The notes: generated by a model from the letters alone, not told the origin. A stretch of 47,239 bases of DNA from Eubacteriaceae bacterium (GCA_902362875.1 CABIYF010000023.1:1-47239); one strand, 5' to 3'. Shown: positions 34,342 to 43,305, numbered from the stretch's first letter. Numbers and translations: made by a program.

Positions 34342-35442
34342 ATGGAAGGTACAATGGAACAGTTCACCGAGAAACTTGCAGGACTGGTGGAATTAGGAAA
34401 AAAGAATAAGAACTTTTTGGAGTATGCACAGATTGATTCATATTTCAAAGATATGAAACTGACTTCTGATATGATGGAAGCAATTTATGATTATCTGGAA
34501 CAGAATGGAATCGATGTACTTACTCTTGCCGCAGTTGCAGACGATGATGACGATCTTGATGATCTTGACGATACATTAGAGGATGAGACAGAGATTGCCG
34601 TTCCTGATGGTGTCAGCATTGAAGATCCAGTTCGTATGTACTTAAAAGAGATCGGTAAAGTACCGCTTCTTAGTGCAGATGAAGAGATCAAACTTGCACA
34701 GAGAATGGAAGAAGGGGATGAAGCAGCCAAGAAGAAACTTGCTGAGGCAAACCTTCGTCTGGTAGTAAGTATTGCAAAACGTTATGTTGGACGTGGAATG
34801 CTCTTCCTTGATCTGATTCAGGAAGGTAACTTAGGTCTGATCAAAGCCGTGGAGAAATTCGATTACCGCAAAGGATACAAATTCAGTACTTATGCGACAT
34901 GGTGGATTCGTCAGGCGATTACAAGAGCAATTGCCGATCAGGCAAGAACGATCCGTATTCCAGTGCATATGGTAGAAACAATCAATAAACTGATCCGTGT
35001 ATCCAGACAGCTTCTTCAGGAACTTGGAAGAGAACCATCTCCAGAAGAAATCGCAGCAGAGATGGATATTCCAGTTGAGAGAGTTCGTGAAATCTTAAAG
35101 ATTTCTCAGGAACCAGTATCATTAGAGACACCAATCGGTGAAGAGGAAGACAGCCACCTTGGAGATTTCATTCAGGATGAGAATGTACCAGTGCCTGCGG
35201 ATGCAGCAGCTTTCACTTTACTGAAAGAACAGTTAGATGAAGTGCTTGGAACATTAACAGAGAGAGAACAGAAAGTATTAAGATTACGTTTTGGATTAGA
35301 TGACAGCAGAGCCAGAACACTTGAGGAAGTCGGAAAAGAATTTAACGTTACAAGAGAACGTATTCGACAGATCGAGGCAAAAGCACTGCGTAAGTTAAGA
35401 CATCCAAGCCGCAGCAGAAAATTAAAAGATTATTTAGATTAA
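34342..35442 (+). CDS. rpoD: Primary RNA polymerase sigma factor RpoD (SigA)
   Basis: This is the 366-residue housekeeping sigma factor. Region 1.1 covers about residues 1-60, followed by an acidic linker ([16 protein letters not shown]). Region 1.2 starts [11 protein letters not shown]. Region 2 has [35 protein letters not shown] and [20 protein letters not shown] (about 180-199). Region 3 has [12 protein letters not shown], and region 4 ends [20 protein letters not shown] with the -35 helix-turn-helix (about 330-352). It follows dnaG, the conserved macromolecular-synthesis arrangement. A second in-frame ATG (34354) is possible. It is the likely parent of the degenerate paralogue at 30651. 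Confidence 0.98.
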   Translation: MEGTMEQFTEKLAGLVELGKKNKNFLEYAQIDSYFKDMKLTSDMMEAIYDYLEQNGIDVLTLAAVADDDDDLDDLDDTLEDETEIAVPDGVSIEDPVRMYLKEIGKVPLLSADEEIKLAQRMEEGDEAAKKKLAEANLRLVVSIAKRYVGRGMLFLDLIQEGNLGLIKAVEKFDYRKGYKFSTYATWWIRQAITRAIADQARTIRIPVHMVETINKLIRVSRQLLQELGREPSPEEIAAEMDIPVERVREILKISQEPVSLETPIGEEEDSHLGDFIQDENVPVPADAAAFTLLKEQLDEVLGTLTEREQKVLRLRFGLDDSRARTLEEVGKEFNVTRERIRQIEAKALRKLRHPSRSRKLKDYLD

Positions 35443-35451
35443 GGTATGATT

Positions 35452-36147
35452 ATGGAATTATCAAATAGATTAGAAACGATCGCATCATTTGTCACAGAAG
35501 GTTATGTGGTGGCAGATATCGGGACAGACCACGGATACATACCAATCTATTTAACAAGTAATGGAAACTGCCCGAAAGCATATGCGATGGATGTAAATAA
35601 AGAACCATTAAGCCGTGCAAAAGCACATATTGAAGAAGAGAATGCAGGAGAAGCCATTTCCTGCATTCTTTCTGATGGATTACATGAATTACCAAAAGAT
35701 ACTGTAGATTCCGTTGTGATCGCAGGAATGGGAGGAGACTTAGTTGTAAGGATTTTAGAACAGGATTTTGACAAATTAGCAAATGTCAAAGAACTGATCT
35801 TATCTCCACAGTCTCATTTAGAAAGAGTACGACATTTCTTAAATGATCACAGATTTCGCATTCTAGAGGAAGAATTCTTAAAAGAAGATGGAAAATATTA
35901 CGTTGTGATCCGTGCTGTTCATGGCAAACAGCACTATGATAAAGAATGTTTCTACCGCTTTGGTGAAGAATTGATTCTTGCAAAACATCCAGTACTTCTT
36001 GAATATCTGGATCAGGAATATGTAAAATATTCAAAGATTAAAGAAAGTCTTACCGATGAATCAAAAGAACATATTAAAAGACGTAAGGAAGAAGTAGAAG
36101 ATTTACTGGGAGATATCACGGAGGCACTTTGTTATTATGAATTGTAG
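35452..36147 (+). CDS. trmK: tRNA (adenine22-N1)-methyltransferase TrmK
   Basis: This 231-residue class I methyltransferase makes m1A22 in tRNA in Gram-positive bacteria. The N-terminus is LSNRLETIASFV, then VADIGTDHGYIPIYL (about residues 22-36, cofactor site), AYAMDVNKEPLSRAKAHI, ISCILSDGLHEL and SVVIAGMGGDLVVRIL (about 86-101), SPQSHLERVRHFL. A C-terminal coiled coil follows. I chose the ATG at 35452 because the taaggt ribosome-binding site lies 6 bases before it; the ATG at 35446 is too close. It overlaps the next gene by 11 bases, the conserved rpoD-trmK-nif3 order. Confidence 0.95.
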   Translation: MELSNRLETIASFVTEGYVVADIGTDHGYIPIYLTSNGNCPKAYAMDVNKEPLSRAKAHIEEENAGEAISCILSDGLHELPKDTVDSVVIAGMGGDLVVRILEQDFDKLANVKELILSPQSHLERVRHFLNDHRFRILEEEFLKEDGKYYVVIRAVHGKQHYDKECFYRFGEELILAKHPVLLEYLDQEYVKYSKIKESLTDESKEHIKRRKEEVEDLLGDITEALCYYEL

Positions 36148-36928
36148 AGAACTAGTTAATCTTTTGGAGAAGGAAGTACCCTTAGAGACAGCAGAAAGCT
36201 GGGATAATCCAGGATTTCTTGTTGGAGATAAAGAAAAAGAGATCAAAAAGGTTTTAGTTGTTCTGGATATTACAAATGAAGTTGTTGAATATGCAATCAA
36301 AGAGCATGTAGATTTTATCCTTGCACATCATCCAGTGATTTTTTCAAAGATCAACAGATGTACCAGTGATGATTTCCTTCAGAATAAGCTTTTGAAACTG
36401 ATCAGTCATGGAATCTGTGCATATGGAATGCATACTTGCTATGATGTATGCAGAATGGGAGACCGCATGGTAGAACGTCTGGGACTTAACAGCCCATGTG
36501 GACCTGTAGAAGATAGTGTATCTAACAATGAAAAGGCACAGGGAAAAGGAATCGGTATCACAGCATGCATCAAAGAAGATGTAACCGTTGGAGAATATGC
36601 AAAGAAAGTCAAAGAAGCATTTTCACTGGACAGTGTAATGGTATTTGGTGATCCAGATACGAAGATATCAAAGATCGCAATTGTTCCGGGATCAGGAAGA
36701 AGCATGATCGGTCAGGCAAAGCAGACAGGAGCAGATGTATTCATAACTGGAGATATCGGACATCACGAAGGACTTGATGCTGTTGATATGGGAATGTGCG
36801 TGATCGATGCAGGACATTACGGATTAGAACATGTATTTATTGACGATATGAAGCAATTACTTTGTGATCAGACAGAAGATCTTGAGGTGATCACATATAA
36901 AGCAGGAAGTCCATATAAAGTTTTTTAA
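36137..36928 (+). CDS. Nif3-like dinuclear metal-binding protein (YqfO family)
   Basis: This 263-residue protein of the Nif3/DUF34 family forms toroidal hexamers with a dinuclear metal site; its biochemical role is not settled (a GTP cyclohydrolase I type 2 label is often used but unproven). The marker residues lie in ESWDNPGFLVGD (about residues 19-30), DFILAHHPVIFSKINR (about 58-73), GMHTCYDV and GDIGHHEGLDAVDMG (about 209-223), with DAGHYGLEHVF. It is the short form without the central PII-like insert found in longer homologues. It starts inside trmK. Confidence 0.93.
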   Translation: MNCRELVNLLEKEVPLETAESWDNPGFLVGDKEKEIKKVLVVLDITNEVVEYAIKEHVDFILAHHPVIFSKINRCTSDDFLQNKLLKLISHGICAYGMHTCYDVCRMGDRMVERLGLNSPCGPVEDSVSNNEKAQGKGIGITACIKEDVTVGEYAKKVKEAFSLDSVMVFGDPDTKISKIAIVPGSGRSMIGQAKQTGADVFITGDIGHHEGLDAVDMGMCVIDAGHYGLEHVFIDDMKQLLCDQTEDLEVITYKAGSPYKVF

Positions 36929-36969
36929 ATAAATTTGTTTATTGATAAAAGAGAAAGAAGTGATGGCAT

Positions 36970-38625
36970 ATGATCAAAGTTACAGCAGGTCAGACCATTT
37001 ATGAAGTAAAAGAGGGAACAACGCTTGCCGAGTTTGCAAAGCGGCTGCAAAAACAAGAGGAACCAGTGATCCTTCTCGCTTACATGGATGGAAAATTAAC
37101 AGAATTATTTGCACAGATCAAAAAAGATTGTCATGTACGTTTTGTTACATTGAAAGAACAGGCAGGGTATATGGCGTATAAACGTACAGCAACCTTTATG
37201 TTTTTAAAGGCATGTGAAGATTTTCTTGGAAAAGGTAAGAGTACGAAGATAGCAATTGATTACTCCATTGGAAATAGTATCTTTTGTGATTTTTCTTCCA
37301 TAGATCAGACAGTTGATGATAAATTCGCACATTCCATTCAAAAACGAATGGAGCAGCTGTATGAGGCAGATTTACCAATTACAAAAAGATCACTGGATAC
37401 AGATCAGGCATCAAGATATTTTGACAGTGTTGGCCTCAAAGGCAAGAGAGAACTGTTTAAATTCCGCAGAGAATCAAAGACAAATATTTATTCTCTGGAT
37501 GGATATGATAATTATTTTTACGGGTATATGGCACCATCAACAGGGTACATTCCAGCATTTTTGGTATCACCATATGAACATGGTGTGGTATTGCAAATTC
37601 CAAAACGCAAGCAGACCGAACAGATCGTTCCGTTTACACCACAGCCAAAACTGTTCCATGTGATGCAAAGATCGAGAGAATGGACAAAAACGATGGGAGT
37701 CGATACGGTTGGGGCATTAAATGATGAGATCACATATGGTAATATCAACCATCTGATCTTATTACAGGAAGGCTTACAGGAGAAACTTCTTGCAGATATC
37801 GCAGATGAGATCGTAAACAAGAATAAGCGGATCATTTTGATCGCAGGACCTTCATCTTCTGGAAAGACAACATTTTCTCATAGATTGTCGATTCAGTTAG
37901 AGATTGCTGGATTAACGCCGCACCCAGTTTCCATGGATGATTATTTCTTGGATAGAGAATTATCTCCAAGAGATGAAAATGGTAATTATAATTTTGAAAC
38001 GATCGCATCTCTTGATGTAGATCTGTTGACAAAACATATCAATCAGCTGTTAAATGGCGAAGAAGTTGATGTCCCAAGCTACAATTTTATTTCTGGAAAA
38101 AGAGAGTATCATGGACATAAATTAAAGATTGGGCAAAAAGATGTCCTCGTTATGGAAGGAATTCATGGATTAAACGGAACTCTCACGAATGAGATTCCAG
38201 AAGATGCCAAATACAGAATCTATGTCAGTGCATTAAATCAGATCAACTTGGATGAACATAACAGAATACCAAGTTCCGACGGAAGATTATTGCGAAGAAT
38301 CGTAAGAGATGCTATGACAAGAGGAAATGATGCCAGAGAGACAATCTCAAGATGGGATTCTGTAAGAAAGGGAGAAGAAGACAATATTTTCCCATATCAG
38401 GAAGAAGCAGATGTGATGTTTAACTCTGCACAGGTCTATGAGATTGCAGTACTGAAGCAATATGCAGAACCATTGCTTTTTGCGGTTCCAAAGGATTGTC
38501 CAGAGTATCAGGAAGCAAAAAGATTATTAAAATTCTTAGAATATTTCTTAAATATTCCAAGCGAAGCCATTCCAAAGACATCTCTTTTAAGAGAATTTAT
38601 CGGTGGCAGTTGCTTTGAAGTGTAA
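36970..38625 (+). CDS. Uridine kinase-family nucleoside kinase with TGS-like N-terminus
   Basis: This is a 551-residue fusion. The N-terminal part (about residues 1-60, TAGQTIYEVKEGTTLAEFAK) is TGS-like. The next section (to about 200) resembles the threonyl-tRNA synthetase second additional domain (TATFMFLKACEDFLG and IGNSIFCDF). The C-terminal kinase domain has a P-loop IAGPSSSGKTTFSHRLSIQ (about 293-311), VSMDDYFLDREL (about 323-334) and HNRIPSSDGRLLRRIVRD (about 428-445), as in phosphoribulokinase/uridine kinase. Such fusions are common in Clostridia. The substrate is assumed to be a nucleoside but is not shown. rnpB begins just after it, with its promoter inside the 3' end of this gene. 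Confidence 0.9.
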   Translation: MIKVTAGQTIYEVKEGTTLAEFAKRLQKQEEPVILLAYMDGKLTELFAQIKKDCHVRFVTLKEQAGYMAYKRTATFMFLKACEDFLGKGKSTKIAIDYSIGNSIFCDFSSIDQTVDDKFAHSIQKRMEQLYEADLPITKRSLDTDQASRYFDSVGLKGKRELFKFRRESKTNIYSLDGYDNYFYGYMAPSTGYIPAFLVSPYEHGVVLQIPKRKQTEQIVPFTPQPKLFHVMQRSREWTKTMGVDTVGALNDEITYGNINHLILLQEGLQEKLLADIADEIVNKNKRIILIAGPSSSGKTTFSHRLSIQLEIAGLTPHPVSMDDYFLDRELSPRDENGNYNFETIASLDVDLLTKHINQLLNGEEVDVPSYNFISGKREYHGHKLKIGQKDVLVMEGIHGLNGTLTNEIPEDAKYRIYVSALNQINLDEHNRIPSSDGRLLRRIVRDAMTRGNDARETISRWDSVRKGEEDNIFPYQEEADVMFNSAQVYEIAVLKQYAEPLLFAVPKDCPEYQEAKRLLKFLEYFLNIPSEAIPKTSLLREFIGGSCFEV

Positions 38626-38638
38626 GATGTGATATAAT
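38610..38638 (+). promoter_or_regulatory. rnpB promoter
   Basis: TTGCTT (38610-38615), a 17-base spacer and TATAAT (38633-38638), with a TG extended element, end 8 bases before the RNase P RNA P1 helix. The -35 lies inside the preceding kinase gene. Confidence 0.85.
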
Positions 38639-38642
38639 AGTT

Positions 38643-38994
38643 GGCGCTTAGTCGGACAAATGGTCGCGCCGTTTCAGACGAAAGGGGAACGGTGAGGAAA
38701 GTCCGGGCTTCACAGGGCAGGATGCCGGATAACGTCCGGTAGGGGCAACCCTCAAGCTAGTGCAACAGAAATATACCGCCACGTAAGTGGTAAGGGTGAA
38801 ATGGTAAGGTAAGAGCTTACCGCCTGACTGGTAACAGGCAGGGCATATGTAAACCTCATCCGAAGCAAGACTGAGATGAAAACGATAGATCGGCCCGATC
38901 TGTTTTCAGGTGGGTCGCTGGAGCTTGCTGGTAACAGTAAGTCGAGATAGATGACCATTCAACGACATAACCCGGCTTATCGTCTGGCTAAGCA
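38643..38994 (+). ncRNA. rnpB: RNase P RNA component, bacterial class A-like
   Basis: This is the catalytic RNA of RNase P, which trims tRNA 5' ends. The terminal P1 helix forms between gcttagtcggac (38646-38657) and gtctggctaagc (38982-38993). The universally conserved core is seen as gaggaaagtccgggct near the 5' side and acataacccggctta near the 3' side, together forming P4. Conserved gcaggatgccggataacg-like and aagggtgaaa segments lie between. The class assignment is from overall layout only. A terminator follows within 25 bases. Confidence 0.96.
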
Positions 38995-39014
38995 TTATAA
39001 GTTAAGAATATCAG

Positions 39015-39050
39015 AGAAGTTGTAAGAGAAATCTTGCAGCTTCTTTTTTA
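39015..39050 (+). terminator. Rho-independent terminator after rnpB
   Basis: agaagttgtaaga pairs with tcttgcagcttct around a GAAA tetraloop and is followed by a run of T. Confidence 0.88.
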
Positions 39051-39117
39051 GTTATAGAAAAAGTCCGATAAATGAAAAGTTAAATAAAATTAAGAAAAAT
39101 CATTAACAATATATTTT

Positions 39118-39146
39118 CTTTCAAAAATGACAAAATATTTTGAAAG
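39118..39146. promoter_or_regulatory. Palindrome 1 upstream of nanE (possible RpiR-type operator)
   Basis: ctttcaaaa (39118-39126) and ttttgaaag (39138-39146) are perfect 9-base inverted repeats with an 11-base centre. The site is about 85 bases upstream of the nanE -35. Confidence 0.5.
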
Positions 39147-39201
39147 AATTTGCAGAATTGATATGAAAAGCAATCGAAAATAGTTGTTTTAGTACTGATT
39201 G

Positions 39202-39215
39202 TGAAAGAACTTTCA
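39202..39215. promoter_or_regulatory. Palindrome 2 upstream of nanE (possible RpiR-type operator)
   Basis: TGAAAG-AA-CTTTCA is a perfect 6-2-6 palindrome ending 16 bases before the -35. GAAA/TTTC half-sites recall operators of RpiR-family amino-sugar regulators, and the operon encodes such a regulator. Its position upstream of the -35 would suit either activation or a looped repressor. Confidence 0.5.
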
Positions 39216-39231
39216 AAATAACAAAGAAAAC

Positions 39232-39259
39232 TTGAAATTAATTTTAAAACGGATATACT
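39232..39259 (+). promoter_or_regulatory. nanE-rpiR-nagB promoter
   Basis: TTGAAA (39232-39237), a 16-base spacer and TATACT (39254-39259) lie 41 bases before the nanE start. Confidence 0.7.
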
Positions 39260-39300
39260 AAAAGTATCGAAAGCGAAAGCAGACAAAGGAGGAAATGAAA

Positions 39301-39987
39301 ATGAATCCAAAGATTGAGAATTTAAAAGGAAAACTGATCGTATCATGTCAGGCACTGCCAGATGAACCATTACACTCTTCTTTCATTATGGGAAGAATGG
39401 CACTTGCCGCAAAACAGGGTGGAGCATCAGGAATCCGTGCAAATACACCAGAAGATATCAAAGAAATCAAAACACAGGTTGATCTTCCAGTGATCGGAAT
39501 CATTAAAAGAAATTATGATGACTGTGAGATTTATATCACACCAAGCATGAAAGAAATTGATGAACTGATGGAAGTAAAACCTGAGATCATCGCATTAGAT
39601 GCAACGATTTCCAGCCGTCCAAATGGACAGACATTAGATGAATTTTTCCATCAGATCAAGGAAAAATATCCAGACCAGCTGTTAATGGCAGATTGTTCTA
39701 CCGTAGAAGAAGCATTACATGCAGATGAATTAGGATTTGATTTCATTGGAACAACATTAGTTGGATATACCAAACAAAGCAGTGAACTTAAGATTGAGGA
39801 AAATGATTTTGAAATTATAAGAACAATCCTTTCCAAAGTAAAACATCCAGTCATTGCAGAAGGTAATATCAATACACCAGAGAAGTTAAAGAGAGTATTA
39901 GATTTAGGAGCATACTGCGCAGTTGTAGGATCAGCGATCACAAGACCACAGCTGATCACAAAAACATTTGCAGATGCGATCAAATAG
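39301..39987 (+). CDS. nanE: N-acylglucosamine-6-phosphate 2-epimerase NanE
   Basis: This 228-residue TIM-barrel enzyme converts N-acetylmannosamine-6-phosphate to N-acetylglucosamine-6-phosphate in sialic acid and ManNAc use. Markers are LIVSCQALPDEPLHSSFIMG (about residues 11-30), GASGIRANTPEDIKEI, PVIGIIKRNY (catalytic lysine), ALDATISSRPNG and the phosphate loop VIAEGNINTPEKLKRVLDLG with AVVGSAITRP (about 205-214). I chose the ATG at 39301 because aaaggagg ends 8 bases before it; the ATG at 39295 is too close. It heads a three-gene operon with rpiR and nagB, but no sialic acid lyase or ManNAc kinase is here. Confidence 0.95.
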   Translation: MNPKIENLKGKLIVSCQALPDEPLHSSFIMGRMALAAKQGGASGIRANTPEDIKEIKTQVDLPVIGIIKRNYDDCEIYITPSMKEIDELMEVKPEIIALDATISSRPNGQTLDEFFHQIKEKYPDQLLMADCSTVEEALHADELGFDFIGTTLVGYTKQSSELKIEENDFEIIRTILSKVKHPVIAEGNINTPEKLKRVLDLGAYCAVVGSAITRPQLITKTFADAIK

Positions 39988-40004
39988 ATAAAAAGGATCA
40001 TTCG

Positions 40005-40826
40005 ATGGACTACTATGTAAAATCGGTTATACCGATCATTGAATCCAATTATGAAAATTTCACAGCACTGGAAAGAACGATCGCAGATTTCTTTATGAAG
40101 AATCAGGAAAAAGTTGATTTTTCAGCCAAAGAAATTGCAAAACGTTTGTTTGTTTCAGAAGCCTCCTTATCGAGATTTGCAAAGAAATGCGGATATCGTG
40201 GATACCGGGAGTTCATTTATCAATATGAGGAATCATTTGAAGAGAAAAATAAAGAACTCACGGGACATACAAGGCAGGTTCTGAACACTTACCAGGAACT
40301 GTTAAATAAGACATACAGCCTGATGGACGAAGCACAGATCATAAGGATCTGTGAGAAATTAGGACAGGCAAAGAGAGTATTTGTTTGTGGGAAAGGAAGT
40401 TCCGGACTCACAGCAAGAGAAATGCGTCTAAGATTTATGAGAATCGGGGTAGATATCAATTCCATTCAGGATCCAGATCTGATGAGAATGCAGGCAGTAT
40501 TCCAAAAAGAAGGCTGCCTTGTGATCGGAATCAGTATCAGTGGAGAGAGTGAAGATGTATTCTATTTACTCGAGGAATCAAAAAAAAGAGGTGCCGACAC
40601 CATTTTGATCACTGGAAAGAACAGAGATGACTATGGGGATATCTGTGATGAGTTAGTCTTGATTGCATCAAGAAAATACTTAGATCATGGAAATGTCATC
40701 TCACCACAGTTTCCAATCCTGATCATGTTAGACCTGATATATTCCTACTACTTAGAACACGATAAAAAGAAAAAAGAAACTATGCACGATGATACTGTGC
40801 GAGCATTAAAAGGAGAAAGAACATGA
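40005..40826 (+). CDS. RpiR/MurR family transcriptional regulator
   Basis: This 273-residue regulator has an N-terminal HTH_6 domain (about residues 1-77) with SAKEIAKRLFVSEASLSRFAKKCGYRGYREFI (about 38-70) as the DNA-reading helices. The C-terminal SIS domain (about 105-245) includes RVFVCGKGSSGLTAREMRLRF and VIGISISGESEDVFYLLEES. SIS domains sense phosphosugars, here probably an amino-sugar phosphate. It starts 17 bases after nanE and overlaps nagB by four bases (ATGA). The palindromes before nanE are its likely targets, by inference from context. Confidence 0.92.
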   Translation: MDYYVKSVIPIIESNYENFTALERTIADFFMKNQEKVDFSAKEIAKRLFVSEASLSRFAKKCGYRGYREFIYQYEESFEEKNKELTGHTRQVLNTYQELLNKTYSLMDEAQIIRICEKLGQAKRVFVCGKGSSGLTAREMRLRFMRIGVDINSIQDPDLMRMQAVFQKEGCLVIGISISGESEDVFYLLEESKKRGADTILITGKNRDDYGDICDELVLIASRKYLDHGNVISPQFPILIMLDLIYSYYLEHDKKKKETMHDDTVRALKGERT

Positions 40827-41551
40827 GAATTATCGAAACAAAAACTTATGAAGACATGAGCAAACAGGCAGCAAACATTATTGCATCCGTAGTCACATTA
40901 AAACCAGATTGCATGTTAGGATTAGCTACAGGATCATCACCAATCGGAACATACGAAGAATTAGTGAAAAAATACGAAGCAGGAGAATTAGATTTTTCTG
41001 AAGTTACAACAGTAAACTTAGATGAATATAAAGGATTACCAAAAGAAAACGAACAGAGTTACTACTATTTCATGCATGACAATCTGTTTGACAAAGTAAA
41101 TATCAAACCAGAAAATACACATTTACCAGATGGAACAAACTTAGACAGCGAAGAAGAAGCAGCACGTTACGAAGCATTAGTACAGTCTTTAGGAACAGTT
41201 GACCTTCAGCTTCTTGGATTAGGAAGAAACGGACATATCGGATTCAACGAGCCAGGAGACAGCTTTGTAGAGCCAACACATTGCGTAGACTTAAAAGAAA
41301 GCACAATTGAGGCAAACAAACGATTCTTCGAATCAGCAGACGATGTACCAAAACAGGCATACAGCATGGGAATCGGAACAATCATGCGTGCGAAGAAAAT
41401 CTTAGTTGTAGTCAGTGGAGAAGACAAAGCACAGGCATTAAAAGATACAATCTGCGCACCAATCTCTCCAAAAGTACCAGGAACAATCTTAAGATTACAT
41501 CCAGACGTAACAATCGTAGCTGATGAAGCTGCTATGTCATTAATGAAATAA
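40823..41551 (+). CDS. nagB: Glucosamine-6-phosphate deaminase
   Basis: This 242-residue enzyme converts glucosamine-6-phosphate to fructose-6-phosphate and ammonia. Diagnostic segments are MLGLATGSSPIGTYEELVK (about residues 31-49), VTTVNLDEYKGL with the catalytic Asp (about 60-71), LQLLGLGRNGHIGFNEPGDS (about 127-146; His and Glu of the ring-opening site) and the C-terminal PGTILRLHPDVTIVADEAA. It is the short Firmicutes form. It ends the operon; a GlcNAc-6-phosphate deacetylase (nagA) is needed to link it to nanE but is not in the window. Confidence 0.97.
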   Translation: MRIIETKTYEDMSKQAANIIASVVTLKPDCMLGLATGSSPIGTYEELVKKYEAGELDFSEVTTVNLDEYKGLPKENEQSYYYFMHDNLFDKVNIKPENTHLPDGTNLDSEEEAARYEALVQSLGTVDLQLLGLGRNGHIGFNEPGDSFVEPTHCVDLKESTIEANKRFFESADDVPKQAYSMGIGTIMRAKKILVVVSGEDKAQALKDTICAPISPKVPGTILRLHPDVTIVADEAAMSLMK

Positions 41552-41581
41552 TTTGATGGAATAAGTTTTAATAAGTAGATG

Positions 41582-41636
41582 AAAACACCATTTTTCTGAT
41601 ATAATTGATTTATCAGGGAAGTGGTGTTTTTGTTGC
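41582..41636 (+). terminator. Rho-independent terminator after nagB
   Basis: aaaacaccatttttctgata pairs with tatcagggaagtggtgtttt around an AT-rich loop, with mismatches in the middle, followed by tgttgc after a T-run. Confidence 0.8.
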
Positions 41637-41689
41637 TTTTATAGGAACGATGTATTTACAAGCAAAATACTAGTTTGAAAGGATTTACT

Positions 41690-43039
41690 ATGCTGTTTAC
41701 ACGTGATAAAAATTTTTATAAAACTTTATTTCATTTAATGGTGGTTGTTGTATTTCAAAATCTGATTGCATACAGCATCAATATGGCAGATAACCTAATG
41801 CTAGGCATGTATAGCCAATCATCTCTTTCTGGAGTAGCAACGGTGAATCAGATTCAGTTTTTATTGCAGCAGATGACTCTTGCAATCGGAGATACATTAG
41901 TGATCATTGGTTCTCAGTACTGGGGTCAGAGAAATACGAAACCAATTCGTACATTTACAGGGGTTGCACTTGCAACAGGATTATTGCTTGGGTTTATTGT
42001 ATTTGTGCTTACTACAATATTTCCAAGAGAAATATTAATGCTTTTTACAAAAAAAGAAGGTTACATTATACAAGGAATGGATTATCTTTCATTGATTCGC
42101 TTTACATATCCTTTGTTTGTGTTATCTACGATCTTGATGGCGGCACTTCGAAGTGTTGAAACAGTTTCCATCGCATTAAAGGTTTCAATTTTATCTTTGA
42201 TCGTAGATGTATCAATCAACTATACATTGATCTTTGGAAAATTTGGCTTTCCAGAAATGGGAACGAAAGGTGCAGCAGTTGGCACGTTAGTCGCACGCAT
42301 TTTGGAATTCGTGATTGTTGTAATGTATTTAATATTTGCCGATCATAAACTGAAATTATTCTGCAAAGATTTCTTTCAGTTTACAAAAGAAGCATTTTCC
42401 AGGTTCCTCAAGATTTTATGGCCGTCTTTTCTATCAAATACGTTATGGGCACTTGCAACACCAATCCAAACAGGAATCTTAGGCCGTTTATCCGCAGATG
42501 CGATTGCAGCCAATTCAGTTTCGACAACAATGTTCCAGTATTTGAAAGTTATAACAATCGGGGAAGCATCTGCATCTGCCGTATTGATCGGAACAACAAT
42601 AGGGGAAAACAAAGGAACTGCAAAAGTAAAAGAATACAGTAAAACTTTACAAATCATTTATCTGATCATAGGAAGCATTCTTGGAATTGGATTGTATTTC
42701 TTAAGAATTCCATTGTTGTCTTTCTATAATCTGACACAAAATGCATATCAAATGGCAGACCAGATTCTGATCATTCTATCCATTGTCATGGTCGGTATGT
42801 CATACCAGATGCCAACAGGAATTGGAATCATTAAAGGTGGTGGAGATGTAAAATATATGATGTATCTGAATCTGATCTCAACTTGGGCGATCGTGATGCC
42901 GCTTTCGTTTTTGGGAGCATTTGTATGGAAATTACCAGTACCGTTGGTTGTATTATTGCTGAATTCGGATCAGTTATTTAAATGTATACCAACGTATTTG
43001 TATGTGAAGAAGGATAAGTGGATCAAGGTTTTGGTGTGA
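41690..43039 (+). CDS. MATE family efflux transporter
   Basis: This 449-residue membrane protein has about 12 hydrophobic helices in the two-lobed MATE arrangement, and GVATVNQIQFLLQQM and SVSTTMFQYLKVITIGEASASAVLIG lie at the expected places in each half. MATE proteins export drugs, dyes or metabolites using Na+ or H+ gradients; the substrate is unknown. The ATG at 41690 has gaaagga 6 bases upstream; a TTG at 41675 is an alternative. It is flanked by the nagB terminator and a gene remnant, so it is probably transcribed alone. Composition is like its neighbours. Confidence 0.92.
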   Translation: MLFTRDKNFYKTLFHLMVVVVFQNLIAYSINMADNLMLGMYSQSSLSGVATVNQIQFLLQQMTLAIGDTLVIIGSQYWGQRNTKPIRTFTGVALATGLLLGFIVFVLTTIFPREILMLFTKKEGYIIQGMDYLSLIRFTYPLFVLSTILMAALRSVETVSIALKVSILSLIVDVSINYTLIFGKFGFPEMGTKGAAVGTLVARILEFVIVVMYLIFADHKLKLFCKDFFQFTKEAFSRFLKILWPSFLSNTLWALATPIQTGILGRLSADAIAANSVSTTMFQYLKVITIGEASASAVLIGTTIGENKGTAKVKEYSKTLQIIYLIIGSILGIGLYFLRIPLLSFYNLTQNAYQMADQILIILSIVMVGMSYQMPTGIGIIKGGGDVKYMMYLNLISTWAIVMPLSFLGAFVWKLPVPLVVLLLNSDQLFKCIPTYLYVKKDKWIKVLV

Positions 43040-43156
43040 TAATTAGTATCTTGCTATTTACAAACCTAAATGATAAGATGAAACCAATATACAAAAGAAT
43101 GACAATAAAATTTTGCACTTGTAAAAATCCAGTCACAGAAAGGAGTGTGTTCGAAA

Positions 43157-43305
43157 ATGATCCAAAAGTTAAAACTGCCAATAGGAATTGAAAATTTCCA
43201 AGAAATCCGTCAAATGGGGTTTTACTAGAAGGGCGGAATGATATCCTTGCATATGGAATTGCATTTTGTAAGAAAAAATGTAAAGTGGTAGTGGAAAGGC
43301 TGTAG
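43157..43305 (+). pseudogene. Internally deleted remnant of an AAA-ATPase-like / PD-(D/E)XK family gene
   Basis: From the ATG at 43157, 23 codons read like the start of the abundant PF09820-type AAA-ATPase family (LPIGIENFQEIRQMGFY; intact members usually continue YVDKT), then a stop codon at 43226-43228. In another frame the following bases read LLEGRNDILAYGIAFCKKKC and end at 43303-43305, resembling the family's C-terminus (YGIAFYKK). The middle, more than 450 residues in an intact gene, is missing. This fits a single large deletion that joined the two ends out of frame. A ribosome-binding-site-like aaaggag remains upstream. Confidence 0.7.

Larger units (their letters stand above)
39051..39300. 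other. AT-rich regulatory region before nanE
   Basis: No ORF is supported here. The stretch holds two GAAAG/CTTTC palindromes and the nanE promoter (TTGAAA 39232-39237, 16-base spacer, TATACT 39254-39259), with the aaaggagg ribosome-binding site at 39285-39292. The rest is AT-rich sequence with no clear structure. Confidence 0.75.

Noticed and set aside
38752..38958. Antisense ORF inside the RNase P RNA gene
   Set aside because: It lies within a clearly recognisable structured RNA, has no ribosome-binding site and no family resemblance.
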